Below, one piece after another: positions 30,332 to 40,910 of a stretch of DNA of 43,457 nt. Source of the DNA: Rikenellaceae bacterium (GTDB lineage: Bacteria > Bacteroidota > Bacteroidia > Bacteroidales > UBA932); the NCBI GenBank assembly GCA_022777205.1, contig JALFGP010000071.1, forward strand, positions 1-43,457, written 5' to 3'. The notes below the pieces were generated by a model. It had not been told where the DNA came from, searched no databases, and was given only the letters and a program-made list of their open reading frames with translations. A program made the translations under genes and the position numbers. The number at the start of each line of letters is the position of its first letter. Within the stretch, counting starts at the first letter, position 1.

Positions 30332-31705
30332 ATGAAAAGGGTTTTGATTATTACATATTATTGGCCGCCTTCCGGGGGATCGGGGGTGCAGAGATGGGTC
30401 AAGTTTGCGCGTTATCTGCCTGAACTTGGGTGGCAGCCTGTGGTTTATACACCTGAGAATCCGGAACTTACCAGCACTGACACTTCACTTGAAGCTGAAA
30501 TTCCTTCGGAAGTGGAGGTAATTAAGACTCATATTTTCGAGCCTTATTCTCTTATGCGCTGCCTCACGGGCAAGAAGGAGAAATCTGCCCGCAGCAACGA
30601 CCCCAATGCTGTCGTCACCCCTATCAATGCCCAGAAAAAGAGTTTCGTGCAGAACCTTATGCTTTGGATCCGGGGAAACTGCTTCATTCCGGACCCCCGC
30701 TGTATGTGGATACTGCCGTCCATAAAATATCTCAAGAAATACCTCAGGGAATATCCGGTGGATCTCATAGTCAGTTCCGGTCCGCCCCATTCAATGCATC
30801 TGATTGCCAGGAAAGTCTCTCTCGATATGGGGATTCCGTGGATTGTAGACTTCCGTGACCCGTGGACCAAGATGTTCTATTTCAAGCACTTGAAACTTAC
30901 AGCCTTCACCCGCAGAATGCACGAGAAGCTGGAAAAGAAAGTGCTGGACGATGCCAATCTCATCGTTTCTGTCTCCCCTATGGTGCAGGAAGATTTCAGG
31001 AAAATGACCTCTACGCCTGTCGAACTCGTAACCAACGGATACGATCAGCAGGATGTGGACGATGCCATAGAGCAGCTTGATGTGTCCGAAAAAAACTATG
31101 GTGAAGAGAATACTGAACTGTTCAATATTGTGCATACGGGAGTGTTTGCTTCCGACGGCAATCCGGACAAACTCTGGAAGGTGCTCGGGGAAATCGCTGA
31201 GGAAAATCCGGAGTTCCGCACCCGTACCAGAATCAGGCTGGTGGGTAAGACCGATATACAAATTCTGGATTCAATAGAGAGGGCCGGACTTGAGGGAATG
31301 ACTGAAAATCTCGGATATGTGAGCCATGAAACGGCAGTTATGGAGCAATGTGCCGCAGGAGTGCTTATTTTGCCGCTGAGGAAGGAACCCGAGTGCAGGG
31401 CCACACTTCCCGGCAAACTTTTCGAATATCTCGCTTCCAGAAGACCTGTAATCGGCTTCGGGGACCCGGACGGGGCAATGGGCCGCATAATCACCGGTGC
31501 AAAGGCTGGGAAAACCTTCGACTGGGATGATGAATCCAATCTGAAGGCCGAAATCCTGCGTCTGTGGGACCTGTTCCGGCAAGGCAGGCTTTCAGACAGC
31601 GAAGAAGACATTGAAGCATTTTCCCGCATACGCCTTACCCGCCGGATGGCCGAACTGTTCGACAAGGTGCTGCTGGAAAAAGCAACGGAATATGGCAACA
31701 ACTAA
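30332..31705 (+). CDS. Glycosyltransferase (GT-B, family 4-like)
   Basis: Start MKRVLIITYYWPPSGGSGVQRWVKFARYLPELGW at 30332; C-terminal CAAGVLILPLRKEPECRATLPGKLFEYLASRRPVIGFG. Confidence 0.9.
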   Translation: MKRVLIITYYWPPSGGSGVQRWVKFARYLPELGWQPVVYTPENPELTSTDTSLEAEIPSEVEVIKTHIFEPYSLMRCLTGKKEKSARSNDPNAVVTPINAQKKSFVQNLMLWIRGNCFIPDPRCMWILPSIKYLKKYLREYPVDLIVSSGPPHSMHLIARKVSLDMGIPWIVDFRDPWTKMFYFKHLKLTAFTRRMHEKLEKKVLDDANLIVSVSPMVQEDFRKMTSTPVELVTNGYDQQDVDDAIEQLDVSEKNYGEENTELFNIVHTGVFASDGNPDKLWKVLGEIAEENPEFRTRTRIRLVGKTDIQILDSIERAGLEGMTENLGYVSHETAVMEQCAAGVLILPLRKEPECRATLPGKLFEYLASRRPVIGFGDPDGAMGRIITGAKAGKTFDWDDESNLKAEILRLWDLFRQGRLSDSEEDIEAFSRIRLTRRMAELFDKVLLEKATEYGNN

Positions 31706-31731
31706 TATTGAATAGGGAAACTGATTCCCGA

Positions 31732-34341
31732 ATGACAGTGCAAATGAATATAAAACTGAATCCGATAATGAAGAACCTGCTGATAGCGGCAGGCATAGTT
31801 CTGTTTTTTCTCTTCCTGTCCTATTTGTTCGTACCTCAGGTCCTCAGCGGTAAAATCGTGAACCAGGGCGACATATCTTCCTGGAAGGGAATGGCAAACG
31901 AGGCCGTAACCTACAATGCGGACCATCCCGACGACAAGACCCGATGGACCGGATCAATGTTCTCCGGAATGCCCACCACTGGCACCGTGGATGACTATGA
32001 TGGAGACTGGACCAAATGGCTCTACAATCTCCTGCTCACGGGAAAACGTCCCGCCACCTATTTCTTCATTGCGCTTCTCGGAGGTTTCCTGCTCTTCCTC
32101 TCTTTCGGAGCAGGCATCATTCCGGCCATAGGAGGTGCCATAGCCATAGCCTTCTGCTCCTACAATATGCAGATTATCCAGGTGGGCCACAACACCAAGA
32201 TGCAGGCCATAGCCTATTTCCCCTGGGTACTCGCCGGAGTGGTCTATACCTATCGCGCGGCAATGGGCAAAGGCCGCAAATGGCTTCCGCAGACCATATT
32301 TGGAGCCGTGCTCTTCGCCCTTGCTCTGAGTTTCCAGATTAAGGCCAACCATCCTCAGATTACATATTACCTCGCCATAGTCATATTTGTGCTGGCTCTC
32401 ACTCTGATGATATGGACCTTTACCCGTAAGGACAAGGCTCTGACCGGACGGTTTTTCGCGGCATCGGCACTGCTGCTGGTCGTGGGCTGCGTAGGCATAG
32501 CCACCAATGCCAACAAACTTCTGCCCACCTATGAATATTCATCCTATACCATGAGGGGCGGGTCGGAACTTGTGGCTGAGAAGGCGGAGGGGAAGGCCGG
32601 CGACGGATTGGATCTGGAATATGCAACTGCCTGGTCCTACGGCATAAATGAAATGCCCAACTTGCTCATACCTGCGTTCAACGGAGAGGCATCGGCCTGT
32701 GATCCGCGCCTGAAGAACGGAGCCACGGAACAGCTTCTGCGTCAGGCAGGACAAAAGAATGTGAAGGAGACCGTGAAGGCTCTGCCTATGTACTGGGGAC
32801 CGCAACCTTTCACTGCCGGGCCTATGTACCTGGGTGCAATAAGCATTTTCCTGTTTGTGCTCGGACTCTTCCTTTTCAGGGGCCGGGACAAAATATGGAT
32901 ATTGACAGCCACGGCACTCGCCATTCTGCTCTCCTGGGGCAGTCATTTTATGTGGTTCACGGAGCTCTGGTTCAAATATGCGCCTATGTACAACAAGTTC
33001 AGGACGGTTTCTATGGCCCTGACCGTGCTGCAGGTGACGGTTCCATTGCTGGGCTTCCTCACTCTGGACAAAATCATAAAGGAGGAGTATAACCACAAGA
33101 AGGTCGTCAAGGCAGTGCTTTGGGCATTGGGGATTACAGGCGGTTTCTGCCTGATTTTCACTCTCTTCCCGGGCCTGGCCGGCAGTTTTACCTCGGATGC
33201 GGACAGGGGCATTCAGGATATGCTTGTGGAAGCGCTCAGGGAGGACCGCAGGACTATGTTGCGCCACGATGCCCTGCGCAGCCTGCTTCTGGTTGCGGCG
33301 GCAGCAGTCTCCCTTATATGGTGCTACAGGACCAAGGAACCTTTCGTGGCAAAGGGCAGGGTGTACATAGTCGGAGCTTTCCTGTCATTGCTTTGCCTGA
33401 TTGACCTTTTCGGAGTGGGCAAACGCTACCTCAATTCAGACCATTTCATCTCACCCAAGAAATGGGAGGCGCAGTTCAACGAAAGGCCTGTGGACAACTA
33501 CATTCTCGCCGATGAGGACCCATCCTTCAGGGTGCTGGATTTGAGCGTGAACACTTTCAACGATGCCCATCAGAGTTTCCGCCACAAATGCATAGGCGGT
33601 TACAGCCCGATCAAGATGCAGCGTTATCAGGACCTTATAGAGAAATACATATCCCCGGAAATCAATAAGATATACAAAACGGCCGGGGAATGTGCCACCA
33701 TAGGGGAATTCGAGGAGAAACTGCCATATCTGCCTGTGGTGTCGATGCTCAACGGGCGCTATGTCATACTTGACGGGAACATTGCTCCGGCAGTGAACGG
33801 CTATGCCTTCGGCAACTGCTGGTTCGTGGATGCTTTCCGCAAGGAAGAGACTGTGAATGCGGAATTTGAAGCCCTCTCAAGCACTGATTTGAGTTCAGTG
33901 GCCGTGCTTGGGCCGGATTTCAGCCATCTTGAATTTGAAGAAGATGCCTCTTTTGCAGAGAGCGACTACATAGGAATGACCTCTTATGAACCTAACGAAC
34001 TCCACTACGAATGCAGACTGTCAGGCACCAGGCCGGTGATTTTCAGCGAAATCTATTATCCGGAGGGATGGAAGGCGTGGATAGGACCGAAGGGCGGGGT
34101 CGGAGAGACCGTGGGGGGCAGGTTTGTCAAATCCCAGGAGGCCGTCGAGGCTGAAATTTTCCGTGCCAACTGGACTTTGAGGGGTATGATGGTTCCTGAG
34201 GGGGAATATGAAATCGTGATGAGGTTTGAACCCCAGTCCTATATGGTGGGAGAAAAGATTTCCCTTGCGAGCTCAATTACCCTTATTCTGCTGGTGCTGC
34301 TCTCCGGAGGCTTATTGTTGATTTGGAAGAAGAAGGACTGA
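31732..34341 (+). CDS. YfhO-family multi-TM membrane protein
   Basis: ORF opens with TTG at 31708; likely ATG at 31732. Multiple TM segments, GDISSWKGMANEAVTYNADHPDDKTRWTGSMFSGMPT, NMQIIQVGHNTKMQAIAYFPWVLAGV, C-terminal IFSEIYYPEGWKAWI. Confidence 0.88.
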   Translation: MTVQMNIKLNPIMKNLLIAAGIVLFFLFLSYLFVPQVLSGKIVNQGDISSWKGMANEAVTYNADHPDDKTRWTGSMFSGMPTTGTVDDYDGDWTKWLYNLLLTGKRPATYFFIALLGGFLLFLSFGAGIIPAIGGAIAIAFCSYNMQIIQVGHNTKMQAIAYFPWVLAGVVYTYRAAMGKGRKWLPQTIFGAVLFALALSFQIKANHPQITYYLAIVIFVLALTLMIWTFTRKDKALTGRFFAASALLLVVGCVGIATNANKLLPTYEYSSYTMRGGSELVAEKAEGKAGDGLDLEYATAWSYGINEMPNLLIPAFNGEASACDPRLKNGATEQLLRQAGQKNVKETVKALPMYWGPQPFTAGPMYLGAISIFLFVLGLFLFRGRDKIWILTATALAILLSWGSHFMWFTELWFKYAPMYNKFRTVSMALTVLQVTVPLLGFLTLDKIIKEEYNHKKVVKAVLWALGITGGFCLIFTLFPGLAGSFTSDADRGIQDMLVEALREDRRTMLRHDALRSLLLVAAAAVSLIWCYRTKEPFVAKGRVYIVGAFLSLLCLIDLFGVGKRYLNSDHFISPKKWEAQFNERPVDNYILADEDPSFRVLDLSVNTFNDAHQSFRHKCIGGYSPIKMQRYQDLIEKYISPEINKIYKTAGECATIGEFEEKLPYLPVVSMLNGRYVILDGNIAPAVNGYAFGNCWFVDAFRKEETVNAEFEALSSTDLSSVAVLGPDFSHLEFEEDASFAESDYIGMTSYEPNELHYECRLSGTRPVIFSEIYYPEGWKAWIGPKGGVGETVGGRFVKSQEAVEAEIFRANWTLRGMMVPEGEYEIVMRFEPQSYMVGEKISLASSITLILLVLLSGGLLLIWKKKD

Positions 34342-34342
34342 A

Positions 34343-34864
34343 ATGGAAATTTGTATAATAGCTGCAGTGGCTGCAGATGGGGCAATAGGACGTGGCAATC
34401 AGTTGCTTTGGCATCTGCCCGAAGATTTGAAGAATTTCAAGGCCACGACTATGGGCTGTCCAATCATTATGGGAAGAAGAACTTTCGAGTCCCTGGGTAT
34501 GCCTTTGCCGGGCAGGAAAAATATTATTGTTTCCACCAAAATAGAGTCCAGGCGATTGATTTTCACAAGGGAAGGCAAATCCAGCCTCGAGGCTATGACC
34601 TGTCCTGACCTGGATTCAGCGCTTGCTCTCGCCTCTGAAAACGCCGACAAATGTTTCATCATAGGAGGGGCAAGGCTCTATGCGGAGGCTCTCGGAATTG
34701 CCGACAGGCTCTATATCACTCATATCGATGCCACAGCGGAAGATGCGGACGCCTTTTTCCCTCCAATCGACCCGAAAAACTGGAAGGAGATTTCCCGTTC
34801 GGAAACCCGCAGCGATGCCGCCACAGGAATCACTTTCTACTATTCCGAGTATGTGAGGGCCTGA
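34343..34864 (+). CDS. folA: Dihydrofolate reductase
   Basis: 173 aa; AAVAADGAIGRGNQLLWHLPEDLKNFKATTMGCPIIMGRRTFESLGMPLPGRKNIIVS, FIIGGARLYAEAL. Confidence 0.97.
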   Translation: MEICIIAAVAADGAIGRGNQLLWHLPEDLKNFKATTMGCPIIMGRRTFESLGMPLPGRKNIIVSTKIESRRLIFTREGKSSLEAMTCPDLDSALALASENADKCFIIGGARLYAEALGIADRLYITHIDATAEDADAFFPPIDPKNWKEISRSETRSDAATGITFYYSEYVRA

Positions 34865-34916
34865 CTTGCCGATTTCATCATTTCTGACTAAATTAGCCGA
34901 CTAATTCGCGAAACAA

Positions 34917-37568
34917 ATGGCAAAGGACAATTCCGGTCTCACACCGATGATGAAACAGTATTTTACTGTCAAGGCGCAGCACCCTGAGGCGTTGCTGCTG
35001 TTCCGGTGTGGGGATTTTTATGAGACTTACGGGGATGATGCGGTGCTTGCCAGCAAGATATTGGGACTGGTGCTCACCCGCCGTTCCAACTCCTCTCCGG
35101 ATTCAGTACCTATGGCCGGTTTTCCCTTCCATTCCCTCGACAGTTATCTTCCGAGGCTGGTGCGTGCGGGTTACAAAGTGGCTGTCTGTGACCAGCTGGA
35201 GGACCCCAAACTTACCAAGAACATTGTAAAGAGGGGAGTTACCGAGGTGGTCACCCCGGGAGTGGCCTTCAACGAGCAGCTGCTGGACCAGAAAGAGAAC
35301 AACTTCATTGCCGGACTGAGTTTTGATGCGGACAAATGCGGGGCGGCCTTTCTGGATGTCTCCACGGGCACTTTCCAGGTGGCGGAGGGCAAGTTGGACT
35401 ATGTGTTGAACCTTCTGGACTCATTCAAGCCCAAGGAATTGCTGGTTCCCCGAGGATATGAAAAAGGCATAAGGGAAAAGACAGGAGACCGCTATTACAT
35501 TTCAACTTTGGAGGAGTGGGCCTTCGTCTATGACAATTCGGTCGAGAAACTGAAGAAACAGCTCAAGGTGGATTCGCTAAAGGGTTTCGCCATAGACAAT
35601 TTCGCGCTTGGAGTGACCTCCGCCGGGGCTTTGCTCATATATCTGGAACAGACCCAGCACGCGGGTTTGGGCAATATCTGCTCCATTTCCCGCATTGACG
35701 GCGACCGCTATGTCTGGATGGACCAGTTCACTTTCCGCAATCTTGAAATTTTCTCCGCAAGCTCGGGCAAGGACGGGGTGAGCCTTGTGGATGTTATGGA
35801 CCGCACCGTCAGCCCTATGGGTTCCCGCCTTCTTCGCAACTGGATGGCCCTTCCGATTATGGATTTGGAAGAACTCAGGGAGCGTCAGGATGTGGTGGAA
35901 TGGTTCGTCAGCCATACGGACAGGCTGGATGCTTTGAGGGAACTTGTGGGGGATATAGGCGACCTCGAAAGGGGAGTTTCAAGGGCTTCTGCGGGCAAAC
36001 TCCTGCCTCGCGGGGTGCTGATGGTCAAGCGGGGACTGTCGCAGCTGGGACCGGTAAAACAGTTGTGCGAAAGCAGTGACAGCGATGCTTTGCGAAAGTT
36101 GTCCGGGGCCATTTGCGAGTGCCGCGAACTTCTGGATGACATAGAAAAGACCATAGACCCGGATACTGCCTCTATGCTGGGCAAGGGAGATGTGATAGCT
36201 CCGGGAGTTTCGGAAGAACTGGATGAACTCCGCCGTATCGCCCGTCACGGCAAGGATTATCTGCTTGAAATCCAGCGCAGAGAAACCGAGCGCACCGGCA
36301 TATCCTCCCTCAAGGTCAATTACAATTCCGTTTTCGGCTATTATCTTGAGGTCCGCAATGTCCATAAGGACAAGGTGCCGGAGGACTGGGTGCGCAAACA
36401 GACTCTCGTGAATGCGGAAAGATATGTCACCAAGGAACTCAAGGAATATGAGGAGAAGATACTTGGGGCCGAGGAAAGGATATATGTGCTTGAGACACAG
36501 ATATTCAATAATCTCGTAGCAAAAATCCGCGAGAAGGTGGCGGTGATTCAGAACAACTGCCGTGCGATTGCGAAGATTGATGTGCTGGCCGGATTTGCCC
36601 GCATTGCCATAGACAGGAACTATTGCCGTCCACAGATCAACGACGGCAAGTCTCTGGACATAGTCTCAGGCAGGCATCCCGTCATCGAGACTATGATGGG
36701 GCCGGGCGAGGAATATGTGCCCAATACTGTCCATCTGGACTCTGACTCGCAGCAGATTATCATCCTCACCGGTCCGAATATGGCAGGAAAATCGGCTCTT
36801 CTTCGTCAGACTGCCCTCATAGTGCTGCTGGCTCAGACAGGTTCATTCGTGCCTGCGGAAAAGGTGGTTATGGGCCGTTTCGACAAGATTTTCACCAGGG
36901 TGGGTGCATCGGACAACATATCCCGCGGGGAGTCCACCTTTATGGTCGAGATGCTGGAGACGGCTATGATTCTGCATAATATTTCGGCAAGGTCCCTGGT
37001 GCTGCTGGATGAAATCGGCCGTGGAACCTCCACTTACGACGGAATGTCCATAGCCAGGGCCATAGTGGAGTACATCCACGAAAACGGTCAGGGGGCAAAG
37101 ACCCTTTTCGCCACCCACTATCACGAACTCAACGATATGGAGCAGACCTTCGCCCGTGTGAAGAATTTCCACATTGCAGTGAAGGAAGTGGGCAAGCAGG
37201 TGATTTTCCTCCGCAAGATGGTGGAGGGAGGCGTGGCCCACAGCTTCGGACTGCACGTTGCTCGTATGGCGGGAATGCCTTCGCAAGTGATAGTTTCGGC
37301 AGAAAAGACCCTTGCAGCGCTTGAAAGCGGGGAAGGAAAATCCGGAGCCGCAAAGTTTAGTGCAGCCAAGCAGATAAAGCCCCACAATGTGAAGGAAGGA
37401 AGAGTGGAGGGAGACGGTTCTCTGCAATTGAGTTTCTTCCAGCTGGAGGACCCGCTGCTGTCTTCGCTCAAGGATGACCTGGAGGCAGTGGACCTCAATT
37501 CCATCACTCCTCTCCAGGCCTTCGACCTGCTCCGCAAGATGAAAGAAAAAATGGGATTAAATAAGTGA
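34917..37568 (+). CDS. mutS: DNA mismatch repair protein MutS
   Basis: 883 aa; [100 protein letters not shown]. Confidence 0.98.
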   Translation: MAKDNSGLTPMMKQYFTVKAQHPEALLLFRCGDFYETYGDDAVLASKILGLVLTRRSNSSPDSVPMAGFPFHSLDSYLPRLVRAGYKVAVCDQLEDPKLTKNIVKRGVTEVVTPGVAFNEQLLDQKENNFIAGLSFDADKCGAAFLDVSTGTFQVAEGKLDYVLNLLDSFKPKELLVPRGYEKGIREKTGDRYYISTLEEWAFVYDNSVEKLKKQLKVDSLKGFAIDNFALGVTSAGALLIYLEQTQHAGLGNICSISRIDGDRYVWMDQFTFRNLEIFSASSGKDGVSLVDVMDRTVSPMGSRLLRNWMALPIMDLEELRERQDVVEWFVSHTDRLDALRELVGDIGDLERGVSRASAGKLLPRGVLMVKRGLSQLGPVKQLCESSDSDALRKLSGAICECRELLDDIEKTIDPDTASMLGKGDVIAPGVSEELDELRRIARHGKDYLLEIQRRETERTGISSLKVNYNSVFGYYLEVRNVHKDKVPEDWVRKQTLVNAERYVTKELKEYEEKILGAEERIYVLETQIFNNLVAKIREKVAVIQNNCRAIAKIDVLAGFARIAIDRNYCRPQINDGKSLDIVSGRHPVIETMMGPGEEYVPNTVHLDSDSQQIIILTGPNMAGKSALLRQTALIVLLAQTGSFVPAEKVVMGRFDKIFTRVGASDNISRGESTFMVEMLETAMILHNISARSLVLLDEIGRGTSTYDGMSIARAIVEYIHENGQGAKTLFATHYHELNDMEQTFARVKNFHIAVKEVGKQVIFLRKMVEGGVAHSFGLHVARMAGMPSQVIVSAEKTLAALESGEGKSGAAKFSAAKQIKPHNVKEGRVEGDGSLQLSFFQLEDPLLSSLKDDLEAVDLNSITPLQAFDLLRKMKEKMGLNK

Positions 37569-37575
37569 GATTGAT

Positions 37576-38676
37576 ATGACAACTATTTCAGATATAAGGA
37601 CTTACCTTAAGGAGGTTACCCATCCGGCCAAGGCCGACAAAAGCATAGTTGAGCTGGGAATGGTGGACAAAGTGAGCGTTTCGACAAATGCGGAAGGAGC
37701 GCCGAAAGTCTCGGTGACACTCGCATTCAGCCGTCACCGCGACCCCCTTGCGGAATACCTCATAGGCAGCACAAGAGCAGCCCTCATACGCAATCTTCCG
37801 AAGGGGGCGGATGTGGAAGTGCTGACGGTGGTCAAGGATGAGCCGAAACCTAAGAAAAAGCCGGGTCTGGACCTGGGGCTTGAGGAAGTGGCAAATGTGA
37901 AACACATAATAGGAGTTGCTTCAGGCAAGGGCGGAGTGGGCAAATCCACTGTGGCTGTAAACCTTGCAGTGGCTCTTGCCCGCCTGGGATACAAGGTGGG
38001 GCTTGCAGATGCGGATGTCTATGGCCCTTCCGTACCTAAGATGACAGCTACGGAGGATGCAGTGCCTGAGTCCTTCCAGATTCCTGCCACAGAACCGGGG
38101 GAAGAGCCCCGCGATGTGATTATGCCTATAGAGAAATACGGAGTGAAGTGGATGTCCATAGGCTATTTCGCCCGCCCGGACCAGGCTCTGATATGGCGTG
38201 GCCCTATGGCCTGCAATGCGCTCAAACAGATGATTCTGCAAGTGCGGTGGGGAGAACTGGACTTCCTGCTCATAGATATGCCTCCGGGAACAGGTGACAT
38301 ACACATCAGTCTGGTCCACGACATTCCAATGTCCGGTGCGGTCATAGTGAGCACCCCTCAGGATGTGGCCCTTGCCGACGTGGAGAAGGGCGTGAATATG
38401 TTCCGCAATGAAAATGTAAACAAGCCTATTTTCGGCCTTGTGGAGAATATGTCCTGGTTCACTCCGGAGGAACTCCCTGATAACCGTTACTACATTTTCG
38501 GAAAGGACGGCGGCCGCAAGATGGCAGAAAAATACGGACTTGACCTTTTAGGGCAGATTCCTATAGTCCAGAGCATAAGAGAAGACGGGGACGCAGGAAC
38601 ACCGGCCGCACTCGGAACCGGACCCCAGGCCCTCGCCTTCATATCCCTTGCTGAAAAACTCGCCGGCAAACTGTGA
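37576..38676 (+). CDS. mrp: Mrp/NBP35 (ApbC-like) Fe-S carrier P-loop ATPase with N-terminal MIP18-like domain
   Basis: 366 aa; [76 protein letters not shown]. Confidence 0.96.
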   Translation: MTTISDIRTYLKEVTHPAKADKSIVELGMVDKVSVSTNAEGAPKVSVTLAFSRHRDPLAEYLIGSTRAALIRNLPKGADVEVLTVVKDEPKPKKKPGLDLGLEEVANVKHIIGVASGKGGVGKSTVAVNLAVALARLGYKVGLADADVYGPSVPKMTATEDAVPESFQIPATEPGEEPRDVIMPIEKYGVKWMSIGYFARPDQALIWRGPMACNALKQMILQVRWGELDFLLIDMPPGTGDIHISLVHDIPMSGAVIVSTPQDVALADVEKGVNMFRNENVNKPIFGLVENMSWFTPEELPDNRYYIFGKDGGRKMAEKYGLDLLGQIPIVQSIREDGDAGTPAALGTGPQALAFISLAEKLAGKL

Positions 38677-38678
38677 TG

Positions 38679-40847
38679 TCAGCGGACGATGTCCATCTCC
38701 TCAATCAGGTGGGATGCTCCGCCGAACTTGTCTATAATCAGGAGCACATAGCGTATGTCCACATTGATGCACCTCTGGAGGTTCGGCTCGAACATTATGT
38801 CGGAACTCATTGATTCCCAGTTGCCGTCGAAGGCCAGGCCTATGAGTTCGCCCTTGGCATTCATTATAGGGGAACCTGAGTTCCCGCCGGTGATGTCGTT
38901 GTTGCTGAGGAAGCAGGTGTGCACCTTGCCGTCCTTGTCCGCGTACTGGCCGAAATCTTTTGCAGCGTGGATTTGCTTGAGTTTTTCAGGCACAGCAAAT
39001 TCCCAGCTTGTCTGGTCGTCCTTCTCCATCACTCCGTCCAGTGTGGTGAACCAGTCGTATTCCACTGCATCGGCAGGGGAGTAGCCCATAACCTTGCCGT
39101 AGGTCAGCCTCATAGTGAAGTTGGCATCCGGGTAGGAAGGCTGTCCTTTCTTCCACTCGAGATTGCCCGCAGTCCAGGCTTTGCGGCCCTTGGCCAATTG
39201 TTGGCCGTATTCTGCTGCTGAGGCCCCGAAACTGAGGTATTTGCTTAGTATTGATGAGTAAAGTTTGGTGGCAGGGTCGGAGTAAACTGCACTGATGCCC
39301 TGGTTCTCAATGGCTTCATAAGCCTTTTCCGCACTTGTGAAGATGCTTTCGGCAAAGAGCCTGTCCACATAGGCAGAAATGCTGTCCTTGCTGTAGTCCG
39401 GTATGATCCAGTAGGCTGAGTCTGTCTTTTCGTGGTAGAGGCGGAGCATTGCTTCCGTGATTTTCCTGTCGGTGGAAAGGGAGTAATCCTTGTACGGGTC
39501 GCGTTCCCTGATGAAGTCTATGGTAGCCTTCACCACAGCTGCGCTGTCCAGTCCTTGCTTGACGGCTTTGCGTGCACCTGAGGATGCCATACCTCCCATA
39601 CGGGCGAGCTCACTCATATATACGGTCTCGATAATCCAGGTGGAGATTTCGGAAAGCTTTTGCGTGCCTTCGACTGCCGTGCGGATGTCGCTGAGCGCGT
39701 TTGCATATTTCTCTGTCCTTTCCGGATCGGCTGCTGTCCATTCCATAAATGCCGCTTCTTCCTCTTCGGCCCTCTCGATCACTCCCAGTTTGCGGAAGGC
39801 TATTTTCATTCCCTTCCATTTTTTCCATCCGTTGGATGAACCGGAGTATTTGCTGGCATACTGGATTTTCACTTTAGGGTCTGCCTGCATATCTTCCATC
39901 ATAAGGTTCTGACGGAGGGTACGGGCCTCGATGCGGATGTCGTTCTGTGCGAGCATCTGACGCAATTCCGCAGAGGTGCCGAAACGGTTGGTGCGCCCTG
40001 GATAGCCCATAATCATAGTGTAGTCCCCGCTCCTGACTCCCTTGAGGGAAATTTTCAAATGGTTCTTAGGTTGCAGAGGCTTATTTTCCGGACTGTAGTC
40101 TGCCGGTTCGTTGTCCGCTCCGGCATAGACACGGAACATAGAGAAGTCGCAGGTGTGACGCGGCCACATCCAGTTGTCGGTGTCAGCTCCGAATTTGCCT
40201 ATGGTGGAAGGCGGCGCTCCGACAAAACGGACATCACGATAGACCTTATACACTACGAGCAATTGCATATTGTCGTTGTAGAATGAGAAAACCTCGGCTT
40301 CACAGTTGGGATATTTTTCTTCTGAGGCGCTGACGAGTTCATCCTTCTTTGCCTTTACGGCATCCTGAATACGGACATATACATCTGCACTGTCCCTGTA
40401 GCTTTCCCGGGCCAGAGCCTCGGCTGCAGCAATTTCATCTGTGACATCGCTTATGCTTTCCAGGAATTTTACAGTGAGGCCCTCGCAAGGCAGTTCCTCG
40501 CTGCGCTGCATTGCCCAGAATCCGTCCTGGAGGTAGTTGTGCTCAATGCTGCTGAGGGCCTGGATGAAGGAATAACCGCAGTGGTGGTTGGTGATGAGCA
40601 GGCCCTCGTCGGAAATCATTTCGCCTGTGCATCCTCCTCCGAACTGCACGATGGCATCTTTGAGGGATATTCCGTCGGCGTTGTAGATCTGTTTCGGGGA
40701 GAGTTTGCAGCCCATCTTCTTCATCTGTTTTGCGTTCATTTGTTCGAGCCGCTGGAGCAGCCACATTCCTTCGTCTGCTTTCAGGCTGAACGCTGAGCCT
40801 GCCAGGAGTGCTGTCACTACAGACAGCGATAACAAGATTTTCTTCAT
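38679..40847 (-). CDS. S46 family dipeptidyl-peptidase, DPP7-like by specificity residue
   Basis: 722 aa; signal peptide, GCTGEMISDEGLLITNHHCGYSFIQALSS (catalytic His), DTDNWMWPRHTCDFSMFRVY, SNNDITGGNSGSPIMNAKGELIGLAFDGNWESMSSD (catalytic Ser). Confidence 0.95.
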   Translation of the reverse strand: MKKILLSLSVVTALLAGSAFSLKADEGMWLLQRLEQMNAKQMKKMGCKLSPKQIYNADGISLKDAIVQFGGGCTGEMISDEGLLITNHHCGYSFIQALSSIEHNYLQDGFWAMQRSEELPCEGLTVKFLESISDVTDEIAAAEALARESYRDSADVYVRIQDAVKAKKDELVSASEEKYPNCEAEVFSFYNDNMQLLVVYKVYRDVRFVGAPPSTIGKFGADTDNWMWPRHTCDFSMFRVYAGADNEPADYSPENKPLQPKNHLKISLKGVRSGDYTMIMGYPGRTNRFGTSAELRQMLAQNDIRIEARTLRQNLMMEDMQADPKVKIQYASKYSGSSNGWKKWKGMKIAFRKLGVIERAEEEEAAFMEWTAADPERTEKYANALSDIRTAVEGTQKLSEISTWIIETVYMSELARMGGMASSGARKAVKQGLDSAAVVKATIDFIRERDPYKDYSLSTDRKITEAMLRLYHEKTDSAYWIIPDYSKDSISAYVDRLFAESIFTSAEKAYEAIENQGISAVYSDPATKLYSSILSKYLSFGASAAEYGQQLAKGRKAWTAGNLEWKKGQPSYPDANFTMRLTYGKVMGYSPADAVEYDWFTTLDGVMEKDDQTSWEFAVPEKLKQIHAAKDFGQYADKDGKVHTCFLSNNDITGGNSGSPIMNAKGELIGLAFDGNWESMSSDIMFEPNLQRCINVDIRYVLLIIDKFGGASHLIEEMDIVR

Positions 40848-40910
40848 ATCGTATTACATTGATTGTATCATTAGATGCCAGGGATATTTGATGCCTGAAG
40901 GTCCGGAAGG

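Noticed and set aside
32539-33267. 242-aa ORF antisense to the YfhO-family gene
   Set aside because: Fully inside an intact gene; low-complexity His/Gln/Pro/Arg-rich translation typical of an antisense frame.
36843-37427. 194-aa ORF antisense to mutS
   Set aside because: Overlaps the conserved MutS ATPase domain; no independent coding evidence.
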